Of a stretch of 50,217 nucleotides of DNA, positions 15,754 through 25,187 are shown piece by piece. A model generated the notes under the pieces. The model searched no databases and was not told the DNA's origin. It worked only from the letters and a program-made list of their open reading frames with translations. How positions within the stretch are numbered: the stretch's first letter is position 1; each line of letters starts with the position of its first letter. A program made the translations under genes and the position numbers. The stretch comes from Spirochaetaceae bacterium (GTDB taxonomy: Bacteria; Spirochaetota; Spirochaetia; SZUA-6; DRHE01): assembly GCA_020353535.1 (NCBI GenBank), contig CP070696.1:2443507-2493723 (forward strand), read 5' to 3'.

Positions 15754-17510
15754 TGATCCTGCTGCTCTGTCTCCTGCTTGTGATCTGCTCCCCGGTTGGA
15801 TCCCAGGAACAGCAGAATGCGGACTGGTACTACCAGAGCGCACGGGAGGCAATTGAGGCGGAGAACTACGAGGCTGCCGTATCGATCATCGAAGAAGGAA
15901 AGCAGCGCTTTCCCCAGGCCGCCGATCTCGTATTACTGCTGGCGGACCTTTACTACGACAAGGAGTTGTACGCGCTGGCGCTGGAGGAGTACCTGAACGC
16001 GGAGCAGCTCCAGGGCGAAGAGTATCTGACTTTGATTCAGATCTCCCGCTGCTACGGAAAGTTGAACCAGGAGGGAGAATCGATCGCCACCCTGGAGCGG
16101 ATACTCGAGTTGTATCCGGAAAGCGTTTCCTCCATCGATGATCTTGGCTGGATGTACTTTAAAACCCACCAGCTGGAGAGGGGAGAAGAGCTGCTGCTGC
16201 AAGCCCTCCGACAGTTCGGAGCGGATCGGGGAATCTATATGACTCTGGGAACCCTCTATTCGGGCATGTACGACTATGAAAACTCGAAGCGATTCTACCT
16301 CAAAGCCATTGAAGATGCCCTTGATGGGGAAGACCTGTACTTCGCCTCGGTAGCCTATTACAATCTGTCGCTTCTCGAACACAGTTTTTATAACTACAAC
16401 TCCGCCCTCCGGTACACGGAAGAATCGATCCAGATGTCAGACCGCGCACCGGGACATTTGGCCAGGGGCGAGCTTTTTCAATCCCGCCTCGATTTTTCCC
16501 GCGCTCTCTCTGAGTACCAGACCGCCATGGTCAAGGACAGCACTCCGTTGACCAAGGTCAACCTGGCCTTGTTGTACCAGAAGTTCGGGATGCTCGAGCT
16601 GGCCAGGCGATACGCCGAGGAGGTGTTGAACTCCCGGGATTTGGCCTGGATGTACTACTATGGAACGGACGTTGAGCGGCATCTCAAGGATGTGCACGAA
16701 ATTCTCGCCGATGTGTACGATGGATTGGCCCGAAGCGAGCGAGTCAAGCCTCAGATTGGTGCTCTGCAGGTGGTACGGCGATTCGTCCGGGCTGTCGACT
16801 ACAGACTGAAAGCCTACTACCACCGCCAGAAACAGCGGTTGTATTCCCTGCGGATCGGCCGATCCTACTTGTCGGAGAAGAACTACCTGGATGCTTACTC
16901 GGAGTTCTACAGGGCGAACGAACGATACAGACGAATTGCTTTGAAGTATCTTGGGCTAGCCCGCGACCTGGAAGTGCAGGTCTCCCCCCACGCCGTGATC
17001 TACTATGAGCAGGAGGAGGGCAAGATCCGGGGGAGTCGGGAGCGATTGGAACGTTCGATCGAGGGTCTGGATCCGTTTTGGGAGAGGGAGGGCATATTCG
17101 AGTCTCTGCGTCACTTGATCCCTCTTCTGGCAGACAAGAGTTCCGCACGGCGGCTGGCGCTGAACCGTCTGTATGAACTGAATCCCGGCGGTCTGCTTCA
17201 GTATGGCTTTGCCCTGCCTATAGCGGTCAGCTTGGAAGGCAGGGGCGATAGAATCCTGCGGCGATGCGTGGGTTTTTTGAAACGATCAGGATCGGAAATA
17301 GCGGCTGTGGCAGACGAGCAGGAGGGATTTCTCTATCATTTGATCCTGGAGCGAGAAAGCGAGCAGCGTGTGCGGGCGATTCTGCGCAAGGGTGAACGGG
17401 GTGGTTCGGTTTTCTCGGAACTCATCACTTTAGAACCGGGCCGGCCGCGTCGGCAGGCTGCCGCCCTGGCTCGAAGCGTTCTCGAACAAATCTACACGGT
17501 TCGACGCTAG
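15753..17510 (+). CDS. Secreted TPR-repeat protein
   Basis: The 585-residue protein starts with a signal peptide (MILLLCLLLVIC, cleavage near VGSQEQ). A chain of tetratricopeptide-type helix pairs follows through about residue 310, for example in DLVLLLADLYYDKELYALAL and YMTLGTLYSGMYDYENSKRF. The C-terminal 250 residues are also helical but less regular. TPR proteins of this kind sit in the periplasm and hold protein partners; MoxR operons often end with one. ATG 15753 shares a base with the transglutaminase stop (TGATG), so translation is coupled. The partner is likely a DUF58 or transglutaminase-linked complex, but that is inference from the operon. Confidence 0.85.
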   Translation: MILLLCLLLVICSPVGSQEQQNADWYYQSAREAIEAENYEAAVSIIEEGKQRFPQAADLVLLLADLYYDKELYALALEEYLNAEQLQGEEYLTLIQISRCYGKLNQEGESIATLERILELYPESVSSIDDLGWMYFKTHQLERGEELLLQALRQFGADRGIYMTLGTLYSGMYDYENSKRFYLKAIEDALDGEDLYFASVAYYNLSLLEHSFYNYNSALRYTEESIQMSDRAPGHLARGELFQSRLDFSRALSEYQTAMVKDSTPLTKVNLALLYQKFGMLELARRYAEEVLNSRDLAWMYYYGTDVERHLKDVHEILADVYDGLARSERVKPQIGALQVVRRFVRAVDYRLKAYYHRQKQRLYSLRIGRSYLSEKNYLDAYSEFYRANERYRRIALKYLGLARDLEVQVSPHAVIYYEQEEGKIRGSRERLERSIEGLDPFWEREGIFESLRHLIPLLADKSSARRLALNRLYELNPGGLLQYGFALPIAVSLEGRGDRILRRCVGFLKRSGSEIAAVADEQEGFLYHLILERESEQRVRAILRKGERGGSVFSELITLEPGRPRRQAAALARSVLEQIYTVRR

Positions 17511-17579
17511 CGGCTGCCCGAAACCCCATTTCCCGGGATCAGTCCTGCAATAGACGAAAAGAGGCAGCCCGCCCTCGGA

Positions 17580-18587
17580 TCAGGACAACTTGATGATCTC
17601 GTCCCGCGTGAACAGGGGCAGCGGCTGGCTTTCCCCTCCGTCGACCAATTCGACGCTGCCCCGCTGATCCGTGATCTCCCCGATCACCGCCGCCGGCACC
17701 CCCCGGCGATTCAACAAGCCACAGGCCTTTTTCGCTTCCCCGGCGGCAGCGGTGAACAGAAAGACACCGGAGCTCAATGCTCCCAAAGGCTCCAGACCAA
17801 AGTGTTTGCAGAGGATTTCAGTCTCCGGGCGGACGGGAATGCGTTCCCGAAACAGCCGTATTCCCACTTCGGAGCGTTCGGCGATCTCGTGAACCCCGGT
17901 TGCGATCCCTCCCTCGGTAGGATCGTGAGCCGCCGCCACTTGTATTCCCTGAAGGATCTCCCCCTCCCTGAGGATCGAGATGCCCGGCTCGTACAGCCAG
18001 TCCAGCACCTCCTGATAGCGCTCCCCACCTAGGAGTTTTCGACTGATATCCGGTTTCTCCCGGGCGATCAGGGTAGTAGCCTCCAGAGCCGTCCACTTGC
18101 TCATCACCAGCAGCTCGCCGGAATGGGCGTCGGATGTCCGGGTGGGCTTACCCCTCAGAAAACCGATGGCCTGTGCCGAAATAATGATGCGGTTGACCGC
18201 CGAGGTGACCTCTGTATGACCTCCCACCCAGAGCACACCTGCTCTCCGGGATGCCTCGTTCAACTCCTCGAAGATCGTTTGCAGCCGCTGTTCCCGGGTT
18301 CCGAGGGGCAGAAGGATCGTGGTGACCAGATACATAGGTCTTCCACCCATGGCGACGATGTCGTTGGAGTTCACCGCAACGGTGTAGAATCCGATGTTCT
18401 CCTCGGTAAAGGTAATGGGATCGGCAGTGAGAATCAGTCGCTCGGATCCTCGAACCACCGCCGCATCTTCACCGACATCTGCGCCAACCAGGATCTCAGG
18501 GCTGCTGTGGGCGGTCAGGGTAAGGAGCTCCTGGAGTCGCTCCCGCGACAGTTTACCCTCTGCGAGCGTTTGCGAAGCGTCGGCCAT
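17580..18587 (-). CDS. AIR synthase-related (HypE/PurM-like) protein
   Basis: The 335-residue protein has the PurM/HypE two-domain layout: VGADVGEDAAVVRG near 33-46 (ATP-binding region), VNSNDIVAMGG (72-82), VGGHTEV and a C-terminal domain with AHDPTEGGIATGVHEIAE. Family members include HypE (hydrogenase maturation), ThiL, SelD and AIR synthase. HypE normally ends in a conserved PRIC cysteine tail; here the end is FTRDEIIKLS, so the HypE carbamoyl-carrier role is not supported. No hyp genes are near. It probably uses ATP to activate an unidentified substrate. It converges on the TPR gene and diverges from the PilZ-like gene. Confidence 0.85.
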   Translation of the reverse strand: MADASQTLAEGKLSRERLQELLTLTAHSSPEILVGADVGEDAAVVRGSERLILTADPITFTEENIGFYTVAVNSNDIVAMGGRPMYLVTTILLPLGTREQRLQTIFEELNEASRRAGVLWVGGHTEVTSAVNRIIISAQAIGFLRGKPTRTSDAHSGELLVMSKWTALEATTLIAREKPDISRKLLGGERYQEVLDWLYEPGISILREGEILQGIQVAAAHDPTEGGIATGVHEIAERSEVGIRLFRERIPVRPETEILCKHFGLEPLGALSSGVFLFTAAAGEAKKACGLLNRRGVPAAVIGEITDQRGSVELVDGGESQPLPLFTRDEIIKLS

Positions 18588-18607
18588 GGCTACGAGAATA
18601 GCGATGC

Positions 18608-18635
18608 TTGACTTCTTTGTCCAGGTAAATACAAT
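18608..18635 (+). promoter_or_regulatory. Sigma-70 promoter of the PilZ-like gene, nearly leaderless
   Basis: TTGACT (18608-18613) and TACAAT (18630-18635) are 16 bp apart. The predicted start near 18642 is only about 3 bases before ATG 18645, and there is no Shine-Dalgarno sequence. Confidence 0.6.
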
Positions 18636-18644
18636 AACTACAAT

Positions 18645-19433
18645 ATGGCGACCCGATTACAGGAATACAAAGAGAAGTATTCCGAACAGATGATCCGATT
18701 CAATCCTTATGCGGTCAAGAAGATGGGACTTCAGCAATCCCAGACCATGCTCAAGCTGGAAGACTACATGCTGATCTGCGCTCCCTATCAACTGTCCATG
18801 GATCGGGTCGTGCTTCTGGTCATCTTGAGCCGTGATGAGATAAGTTTCTTTCAGCAATTTCAGAACAAGTTGACCTCTGTCAACATGTCCTTTCTGAAGC
18901 CCACAAACAAGAATCCGATCAACCTGTTTATTCGCGGCACGCTGACCCGCCTCGGTCCGGTAAAGGGACGGGACAATGTGAGCCTGTTCGAAGTGATGTA
19001 CAAGGTCTGTCCCAACGACTTGATCGAGATCATCGGAGACTATCTGCTGGCCTATGAATCCCTCCAGGGACAGTTTGATACGTACAAGGATCGGGAAGTC
19101 GAAATGAACGAGAAGGTAGCGCGAACCATGCGCTTCAACGACTTTGTGGAATCCCAGATCGGCACTCAGAAAGTGCAGACCAAACTGATATCCGTGGGTG
19201 TAAACAGGATCAGCTTGGAGATCCCCGGCCGCTTGCCCGCTCCGGCCGCCGGTCAGATCCTGTCCTCCAAGCTCTACTTCCAGACCCATCAGTTCGTGGT
19301 CAATGGCAACGTAACGGCTGTTGAGACCCTTGGCTCAGGGGCCAAGAAGGTCAGCATGGAGTTGGGGTTCACTCCCGAGTTGGTCGAGATAATGGATGAC
19401 TACTTCTTCCGAACCAGCTTCAAAAAGGAGTAG
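18645..19433 (+). CDS. PilZ-domain-like protein with N-terminal PilZN-type region
   Basis: The 262-residue cytoplasmic protein has an alpha/beta N-terminal region of about 150 residues and a C-terminal beta-barrel-like part. MRFNDFVESQIG at about 164-175 resembles the lead into a PilZ domain, and VGVNRISLEIPGRLP the following strand. PilZ domains bind cyclic-di-GMP through RXXXR and D/NXSXXG motifs; neither is intact here, so nucleotide binding is doubtful. Spirochaetes have many such proteins, and this is the main basis for the call. It overlaps the recQ gene by 38 bp, and its ATG is almost at the predicted transcription start. Confidence 0.55.
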   Translation: MATRLQEYKEKYSEQMIRFNPYAVKKMGLQQSQTMLKLEDYMLICAPYQLSMDRVVLLVILSRDEISFFQQFQNKLTSVNMSFLKPTNKNPINLFIRGTLTRLGPVKGRDNVSLFEVMYKVCPNDLIEIIGDYLLAYESLQGQFDTYKDREVEMNEKVARTMRFNDFVESQIGTQKVQTKLISVGVNRISLEIPGRLPAPAAGQILSSKLYFQTHQFVVNGNVTAVETLGSGAKKVSMELGFTPELVEIMDDYFFRTSFKKE

Positions 19434-20925
19434 ATCCGCCGATCCCATCGTCGAGGCAGCCCGGCAACACTTCGCCGTTTCCTATCTTTATCCGATTCAG
19501 CGCTTCGTCATCTCGAATATTCTGGAAGAGAAGAATCAGATCGTCGTACTTCCCACCGGTGCAGGCAAGTCACTCTGCTACCAGCTTCCAGCCCGTATAT
19601 GCAGTGGATCCACCATCGTGGTGGTGCCGCTGCTTTCCCTATTGGAGGACCAGATCGGACGCTGCCGGAGCGCAGGTCTGAAGGCGGAAGCCCTTCGAGG
19701 CGGACAACGCCGAGAGACGCGCCGCCGGCTCACGGATGAGCTGTGTAGCGGTCAGATCGATCTGTTATTCACCACTCCGGAGACCCTGCAGACTATCAGC
19801 GCTGCGGGATTGTTCGCAGGCACGGAGATCGCCCATCTGGTTGTTGATGAGGCTCACTGCGTGTGCGAATGGGGGGAGAGTTTTCGGCCTGCCTATCTCA
19901 AGCTGGATAGGGCAATCGGCAAGTTGAAGCCCCGATGTCTGACCGCCTTTACCGCCACCGCCAGCCCGAGGATATTGGAATCGATACAGAATGTATTGTT
20001 TAACGAGCAGGGAGCGACCATCCTGTCAACGGATCCGGACAGGCCGAATATCCGCTATTCCGTGATTCCCACCCTCAGTAAAATCCGCTCACTCCTGCAT
20101 CTGGTTGATGCCTCGCCCCGGCCGCTGCTTGTCTTCACTCGCACCCGCTCCAGCGCGGAACTGGCCGCCCGCACGATTCGACGCCGTTTCCCGAATCTTC
20201 CAACTTATTTTTACCATGCCGGATTGAATCGGGAAGAGCGGATTCGCATCGAAGCCTGGTACAAACCCAGTGGGGACGGTATTTTGACGGCCACTTCCGC
20301 GTACGGACTTGGGGTGGACAAGCCGGATATCCGGACCGTGATCCACCTGGACGTGCCGTACTCGCCGGAGGCCTACCTGCAGGAGACTGGCCGGGCGGGC
20401 CGGGATGGCAGCCCGGTGGAGGCCACCCTCCTGTACTCGTCGGAGGACCTTGGTTTTGCCGATACTCTCTCCGCCGCCTCTGGTACCTTGCCGGTAGATT
20501 CACATGGAGCCACTAGGCCAGCGCCCCTGGCCGCCCAGCGGTACGTCCAGATGCTGGGGTACGCCCTGGACACCGAGCATTGCCGCCGGGAACAGCTGCT
20601 ACGCTTTCTCGGTCGGGAAGCGGAATCGTGCAGCGGCTGTGATGTCTGCGACGGCCGGGTGCTGACCCGGGCCGAGGGAGAAGCACAGATCCTGGAGGTC
20701 GTGTCCAGGCACCGCCGGCGTTTCACCCTGCTCCAGATCGTGCAGCTGCTGCGGGGTGCAAAAAGTTACGAGGTTGTGCGTAGCGGGCTGGCCTCCTACC
20801 AGGGATTCGGATCGCTGACTGGCTGGCAGGAGGAGGAGATTGAGGAGGCCCTGGAGTCGCTGCGGCGCAGCGGAGCGATCAAGGTGCTGAAGCGCGGGTA
20901 CTGGAAGGATCGGATCACGTCCTGA
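19396..20925 (+). CDS. recQ: RecQ-family ATP-dependent DNA helicase
   Basis: Unwinds DNA 3' to 5' in recombination and repair. In 509 residues the helicase motifs are complete: a Q-motif-like start (YLYPIQ), Walker A TGAGKS (54-59), DEAH (151-154), TAFTATAS (motif III), VFTRTRSS (IV), ATSAYGLGVDK (V) and QETGRAGRDG (VI). The zinc-binding domain is seen in HCRREQLLRFLG plus CSGCDVC. A winged-helix part follows, but there is no HRDC domain, so the protein is shorter than the roughly 600 residues of full RecQ. It starts 38 bp inside the PilZ-like gene, so the two share a transcript. Confidence 0.92.
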   Translation: MTTSSEPASKRSRSADPIVEAARQHFAVSYLYPIQRFVISNILEEKNQIVVLPTGAGKSLCYQLPARICSGSTIVVVPLLSLLEDQIGRCRSAGLKAEALRGGQRRETRRRLTDELCSGQIDLLFTTPETLQTISAAGLFAGTEIAHLVVDEAHCVCEWGESFRPAYLKLDRAIGKLKPRCLTAFTATASPRILESIQNVLFNEQGATILSTDPDRPNIRYSVIPTLSKIRSLLHLVDASPRPLLVFTRTRSSAELAARTIRRRFPNLPTYFYHAGLNREERIRIEAWYKPSGDGILTATSAYGLGVDKPDIRTVIHLDVPYSPEAYLQETGRAGRDGSPVEATLLYSSEDLGFADTLSAASGTLPVDSHGATRPAPLAAQRYVQMLGYALDTEHCRREQLLRFLGREAESCSGCDVCDGRVLTRAEGEAQILEVVSRHRRRFTLLQIVQLLRGAKSYEVVRSGLASYQGFGSLTGWQEEEIEEALESLRRSGAIKVLKRGYWKDRITS

Positions 20926-20964
20926 ACCAGGATTTCAGTTTTTGAAATAGGCTTGTAGAATGTA

Positions 20965-21867
20965 CTATCTTTGAAGTGTATCTATGCCCAGGCCGGAGGC
21001 CTGCAGGACCTGCCGGAAAGGATTGTAAAAACTGTCATCATGTTCTTCCAACGCTTCCCACTGGTAGGCGGTGCCCAGAGCCTCCTTCCCCTCGTCCGTC
21101 TCTGCTATTTCAAGGAGAGCCTTTACTATGATCTTTCGCTTTTCCTGAGGCATCGCAGGAACGAACTGGACTCCATCGTTGGGAATGTCTATTGATACGT
21201 TAATGACCACCACCTTCTGCATCACATCCGGATGTTCTTCCTGCAGGAGCGTTCGGGCATCTTCGTAGGTGGAACCCGCGTCCACGTCCCCATTGTAAAC
21301 GGCCGCCACCACAGAATCATGGGTGCCCAAATCCAGGATCTCCTTCAGGTCATTTTCGGGATTGATTCCGGCCGCTCGCATGGTCAGCATCGGTATCACC
21401 CAGCCGCTGGTGGACAGGGGATCGGGGCGGCAAAAGGTCTTACCTTTAAGGTCGGTTATTTTCCTGATGCCGCTACCCCGCCGTGCGATGAGTTGGGCTC
21501 TGTAGATCGGACTACCGCGGCGTATGGACACCAGAGCTGCCTCGGCAGCATCGCGTTCAGCGGCCAGTATGTAGGCGAACGTGGCAAGGGAAGCCATGTG
21601 CACCGTGGGCGGATCGGCCGACAGACCTTTGAGCACAGCGGTGTAGTCAGCGGCAACGTCGCTCTCAAAGAAGAGCCCCGTCTTCTCCTGTAGCATCCCG
21701 ATCAAGGATTGAGCCCCGGCCGCCACACGCTCCTTTTCGCCTGAAGGCACAAAGGACCAGACGATGGGGTTTTCCTCGGTACCCAGTTCGGGTTTTTTCA
21801 AGCATGCGCTTAGGAGAAGCAGAGAAGTCAGGGACAGGCATAACAGAATCGTAACCGTTCTCTTCAT
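20965..21867 (-). CDS. PhnD/PtxB-like periplasmic binding lipoprotein
   Basis: The 300-residue protein has a lipoprotein signal peptide (hydrophobic run to LLLSACLKK, Cys at about 22). The type 2 periplasmic-binding fold seen in PhnD phosphonate/phosphite-binding proteins follows: IVWSFVPSGEKERV, then VHMASLATFAYILAA, and FCRPDPLSTSGW, which lines the ligand pocket. These proteins deliver phosphonate, phosphite or similar anions to an ABC transporter. No PhnC or PhnE partner is next to it; instead the RND transporter gene lies upstream on the same strand with a 90-bp gap. ATG 21867 is preceded by a strong AGGAGG. Ligand identity cannot be told. Confidence 0.88.
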   Translation of the reverse strand: MKRTVTILLCLSLTSLLLLSACLKKPELGTEENPIVWSFVPSGEKERVAAGAQSLIGMLQEKTGLFFESDVAADYTAVLKGLSADPPTVHMASLATFAYILAAERDAAEAALVSIRRGSPIYRAQLIARRGSGIRKITDLKGKTFCRPDPLSTSGWVIPMLTMRAAGINPENDLKEILDLGTHDSVVAAVYNGDVDAGSTYEDARTLLQEEHPDVMQKVVVINVSIDIPNDGVQFVPAMPQEKRKIIVKALLEIAETDEGKEALGTAYQWEALEEHDDSFYNPFRQVLQASGLGIDTLQR

Positions 21868-21957
21868 ATGGTCCTCCTTTTTCTTGGAGAGTGGTATGGG
21901 GCGGCCGGGCCAATGCACGGTGCCACCCCTCGCACACCACTCATTTACAACCTTTCA

Positions 21958-24900
21958 TTAAGCTGGTCTCGTCGCCCGTTTTTTTGTGAAGAGCCTCACG
22001 AGGTCATTCCTGACCACGTACAGGCAGGGGACCAGAACCAGGGTCAGGGGCGTTGCGAATAAAATTCCGTAGCCGAGGGTCAGAGCCATGGGAGCCATCC
22101 ATTCGTCGGTACCGCCGATCCCGTAGGCCAGCGGTATCAGACCGCTCACAGTGGTCAGGGAGGTGAGGATGATGGCTCTCAGGCGATCGGAGGCTCCCTC
22201 CGCAACGATCTCCAGTATATTAGCATCGCGTCTCTGTTTGATGAGCGTATTAAGGTGACTCACCATGACCAGGGAGTCGTTCACCACCACACCGGTTAGG
22301 CCTATCGTTCCAATCAGCGCAAAGAAACCAAGCGGCTCCCCGTGCAAAGCAAGGGCTATGATCACGCCGATTAGTCCAAAGGGGATTGCTACCACAACGA
22401 AGATAGGCTGGATGTAGGAGTTGAACAGGAGCACCAGAAGGAAGTATATGCCGAGAAAAGCAATTAGGAAGGTCGTGGAGAGGTTGATCACCGCTTTTTC
22501 GCTCTCCTCAGCCTCCCCTCCCACGACGATCTTCAAGCCTGGCCAGTCCTCCTCCAGATTAAAGTGTTCGAATACAGCATTCCTAACCTCGAGCGGTGTA
22601 GTGACATCCTGATCGATATCGCCTGTTACGGAGATCGCGCGTTCTCCGTCGAAGTGCCGGAAGGCGGTGGGTCCGGGACCTGTCACCAGTCGAGCCACGT
22701 CTTGAAGTTTAATGAGACGTCCCTGTACGTTTGGTATGGCGAGGTTCTGCAGGTATCGTATATCCTTTCGAGCCACCTCGACCAACTGCACACGAAACTC
22801 AACGTCCTCGTCTCCGTCGCGTATGCTGGTGACCACCTCCCCGTCGTAGGCGATGCGCACGTTTTGGGCCACATCTGCAACCGTCAAACCACGTCGAGCC
22901 AGCCTTTCATGGTTGATCTCGATCTCGATCTGTTCCTTACCCAGTTTGTCGTCCCGATCGAGGTCCTTGATCCCGTCTATTCCTTCGAGGAAATCCATCA
23001 CTTGATCGGCCAACTTGGTTCTCATCTCATCATCTGGTCCTACAATCCTCAGATCCACCGGGCGTCCGGTCGGGGGCCCACCGCCGGCGACCTCGAAGAC
23101 GATCTTATGCACCCCCTCAATCTGCTCCGCCTTGGCGCGAAGCTCCTCGATGATCTCATGTGCGGTTCTTGTTCGCTCTGCAAAGGGCGTAAGTCCGATG
23201 AGAATGCTGGCGTAGTTTTCCGCTCTCCCTTTGGTTTCCGACGTGCCAATCCGGGAGACGAACGTCTGGAGCTCCGTCTCCGGCATCTCCTTGATGATTT
23301 TCTCGATCTCGATGATCGTCTGCTCCGTGGCCTCAAGCGGCGTCCCGGCTGGCAGCTCGACCTCGGCTTCGATGTAGTCCGCCGTTTTGGTCGGGAAGAG
23401 GATGAACTCCATGTAGTTGCTAGCGTACCAGAGAGCCGCCCCAAAAGCAATGATGAACAAGCCGATCAGGAGATACCTGAACCGCAGCAAATGGTACTCC
23501 ACCTTCCTGAAGAGCCCCCTGAGCTTGTCGAACCAGGCGCGGCTCCGAGCTCTTTGTGACAGTCGAGAGGCCTTCTCTAGTCCTCTTTGGATGTGGGCGG
23601 GCAGCGCACACACCGCCTCGAAGAGAGAGACGAGCAGTGCCAGGATCACTACAAGCGGGATCACGTAGACGAACTTGCCGATCATGCCCGTCATAAAGAA
23701 CATCGGCACGAAGACCAGACACGTGGTCAGGACTGTTGTCACCACGGGGAGGAAGACCTCCTGAGTACCCGCAACAGCCGCCTCGAGCGGCGAGGCCCCT
23801 TTTTCGTGCCACCGATTGATGTTCTCCGAGATGATGATCCCGTCGTCCACGATGATGCCGATCATCAGGATCAGCGACGAGAGGGAGAGGATGTCGAGGA
23901 AGGCTCCGAACATCGGCAACAGGAAGAACACTCCCATAACCGACACGGGTATACCCATGGCCACCCAGAAGGCGGTTCTTCCGGGAAGAAAAATCGTCAG
24001 CACCAGGATCACCAGAACCAGACCTATAAGGAGGTTGGTGGTCACGGTGTTGAAGCGGTCCTGCACATAGACCGACAGGTCCTGGGAGTACAGAATGCGA
24101 ACGTTTCCATACTTGAACCAGAACACCTTGTCCTCTTCTCTCTCGCGCCGGAAGAGCCTTCGCAGGGTAGCCAGGGGGCCAGCCTCTTCGGGCTCCAGCT
24201 CGGGTGCGAAAATCTGTTTCGCGGCCTCTTTCCTGATCAGCCTCTTGATGGCTCTCACCGTCCTTATAATGTCCGCCTCCTCGCTCTTAAATACCACGAA
24301 GGAGATCGCCTTTCGTCCCTCCACATGGGATATGACCGATTCTTCTTCGAAGTCATCCTTCACGATGGCCAAGTCCTTGATCTTCACCAAAGGTCCTTCG
24401 AAGGTGGAGCGGACAATCACATCCCCGACCTCCATCGAATCACGGAATTGAGCCAAGGCGACCACATTCTTCTCACTGGTGTACGACTCGAAGGTACCAG
24501 CGGTGGCTCGGATGTTGCGCGCCTGAATAGCCGCGATAATCTCACGCAGCGGGATCTGGTACCTGTCCATTGCTTGCGGCGATACCTCAACCCTGACCTC
24601 CCGAGCGCGGTATCCGTACCTCGAGAGCATCTTCACACCGGGGACATCCTTGAGCTTCTTCTCGAATACTCTTGCGATCTCTCTCAGCTCGTCGTACGGC
24701 AGATCGCCTGCGATTCCGACTTCGATCACGTTTATCCAAGAGGTGTCTATGTCGATGATGAAGGGGGACTCGGTGACCTCGGGCGGGAAATCAGTGACCC
24801 GGCCCACGGCCTCGCGGATTTCATTCTTTACTTTCTCCTGGTCTTTCACATCCGGATCGAGAGTGATACTAATGGAAGACATATTCTCCATCGAGGTGGA

Positions 24901-25146
24901 GGTGATACGATCGATTCCGGTAACGCTCTTTAGCTCGTCCTCGATCTTGTTGGTGACGTTCAGCTCGACATCCTCTGGTGAAGCTCCGGGGTACATGGTT
25001 GAGATCTCGACCAATCCGAAGTCCACGTGCGGATAAAGATCTCGCTTGAGGGTTCTCAGCGAGTTCAGCCCGACGAGCAGGATCATTACGGTGATGAGCG
25101 TGGCCAGGATATGGCGTTTGGCGAAGAACTCGAGTATCGATTTCAT
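21958..25146 (-). CDS. RND-family efflux transporter (inner-membrane pump)
   Basis: The 1062-residue protein has the AcrB/CzcA layout. A first helix (ILATLITVMILLVGL) is followed by a large periplasmic loop, six helices around 375-570 (with GIIVDDGIIISENI in helix 4, whose paired aspartates carry protons), a second periplasmic loop, and six more helices at the end. The periplasmic loops hold porter-domain signatures such as MYPGASPEDVE. It is near the usual length of about 1040. No periplasmic adaptor or outer-membrane channel is encoded beside it; a short secreted peptide lies upstream and a PhnD-like lipoprotein downstream. ATG 25146 has AAGGAGAAG as ribosome site. Substrate unknown. Confidence 0.95.
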   Translation of the reverse strand: MKSILEFFAKRHILATLITVMILLVGLNSLRTLKRDLYPHVDFGLVEISTMYPGASPEDVELNVTNKIEDELKSVTGIDRITSTSMENMSSISITLDPDVKDQEKVKNEIREAVGRVTDFPPEVTESPFIIDIDTSWINVIEVGIAGDLPYDELREIARVFEKKLKDVPGVKMLSRYGYRAREVRVEVSPQAMDRYQIPLREIIAAIQARNIRATAGTFESYTSEKNVVALAQFRDSMEVGDVIVRSTFEGPLVKIKDLAIVKDDFEEESVISHVEGRKAISFVVFKSEEADIIRTVRAIKRLIRKEAAKQIFAPELEPEEAGPLATLRRLFRREREEDKVFWFKYGNVRILYSQDLSVYVQDRFNTVTTNLLIGLVLVILVLTIFLPGRTAFWVAMGIPVSVMGVFFLLPMFGAFLDILSLSSLILMIGIIVDDGIIISENINRWHEKGASPLEAAVAGTQEVFLPVVTTVLTTCLVFVPMFFMTGMIGKFVYVIPLVVILALLVSLFEAVCALPAHIQRGLEKASRLSQRARSRAWFDKLRGLFRKVEYHLLRFRYLLIGLFIIAFGAALWYASNYMEFILFPTKTADYIEAEVELPAGTPLEATEQTIIEIEKIIKEMPETELQTFVSRIGTSETKGRAENYASILIGLTPFAERTRTAHEIIEELRAKAEQIEGVHKIVFEVAGGGPPTGRPVDLRIVGPDDEMRTKLADQVMDFLEGIDGIKDLDRDDKLGKEQIEIEINHERLARRGLTVADVAQNVRIAYDGEVVTSIRDGDEDVEFRVQLVEVARKDIRYLQNLAIPNVQGRLIKLQDVARLVTGPGPTAFRHFDGERAISVTGDIDQDVTTPLEVRNAVFEHFNLEEDWPGLKIVVGGEAEESEKAVINLSTTFLIAFLGIYFLLVLLFNSYIQPIFVVVAIPFGLIGVIIALALHGEPLGFFALIGTIGLTGVVVNDSLVMVSHLNTLIKQRRDANILEIVAEGASDRLRAIILTSLTTVSGLIPLAYGIGGTDEWMAPMALTLGYGILFATPLTLVLVPCLYVVRNDLVRLFTKKRATRPA

Positions 25147-25187
25147 GATAGGCTTCTCCTTTTGTACTTGGTCATGATAGGTACCTT

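Noticed and set aside
17512..17569. Inverted repeat GGCTGCC/GGCAGCC between the TPR and HypE-like genes
   Set aside because: The loop is 44 bases and there is no T-tract, so a terminator is not supported.
17580..18587. Assignment of the AIR-synthase-like gene as hypE
   Set aside because: No C-terminal cysteine motif and no other hydrogenase-maturation genes in the window.
23587..24933. Long open frame of 448 codons antisense to the RND gene
   Set aside because: It is the reverse complement of a well-supported RND transporter and has histidine- and aspartate-heavy, low-complexity composition with no domain motifs.
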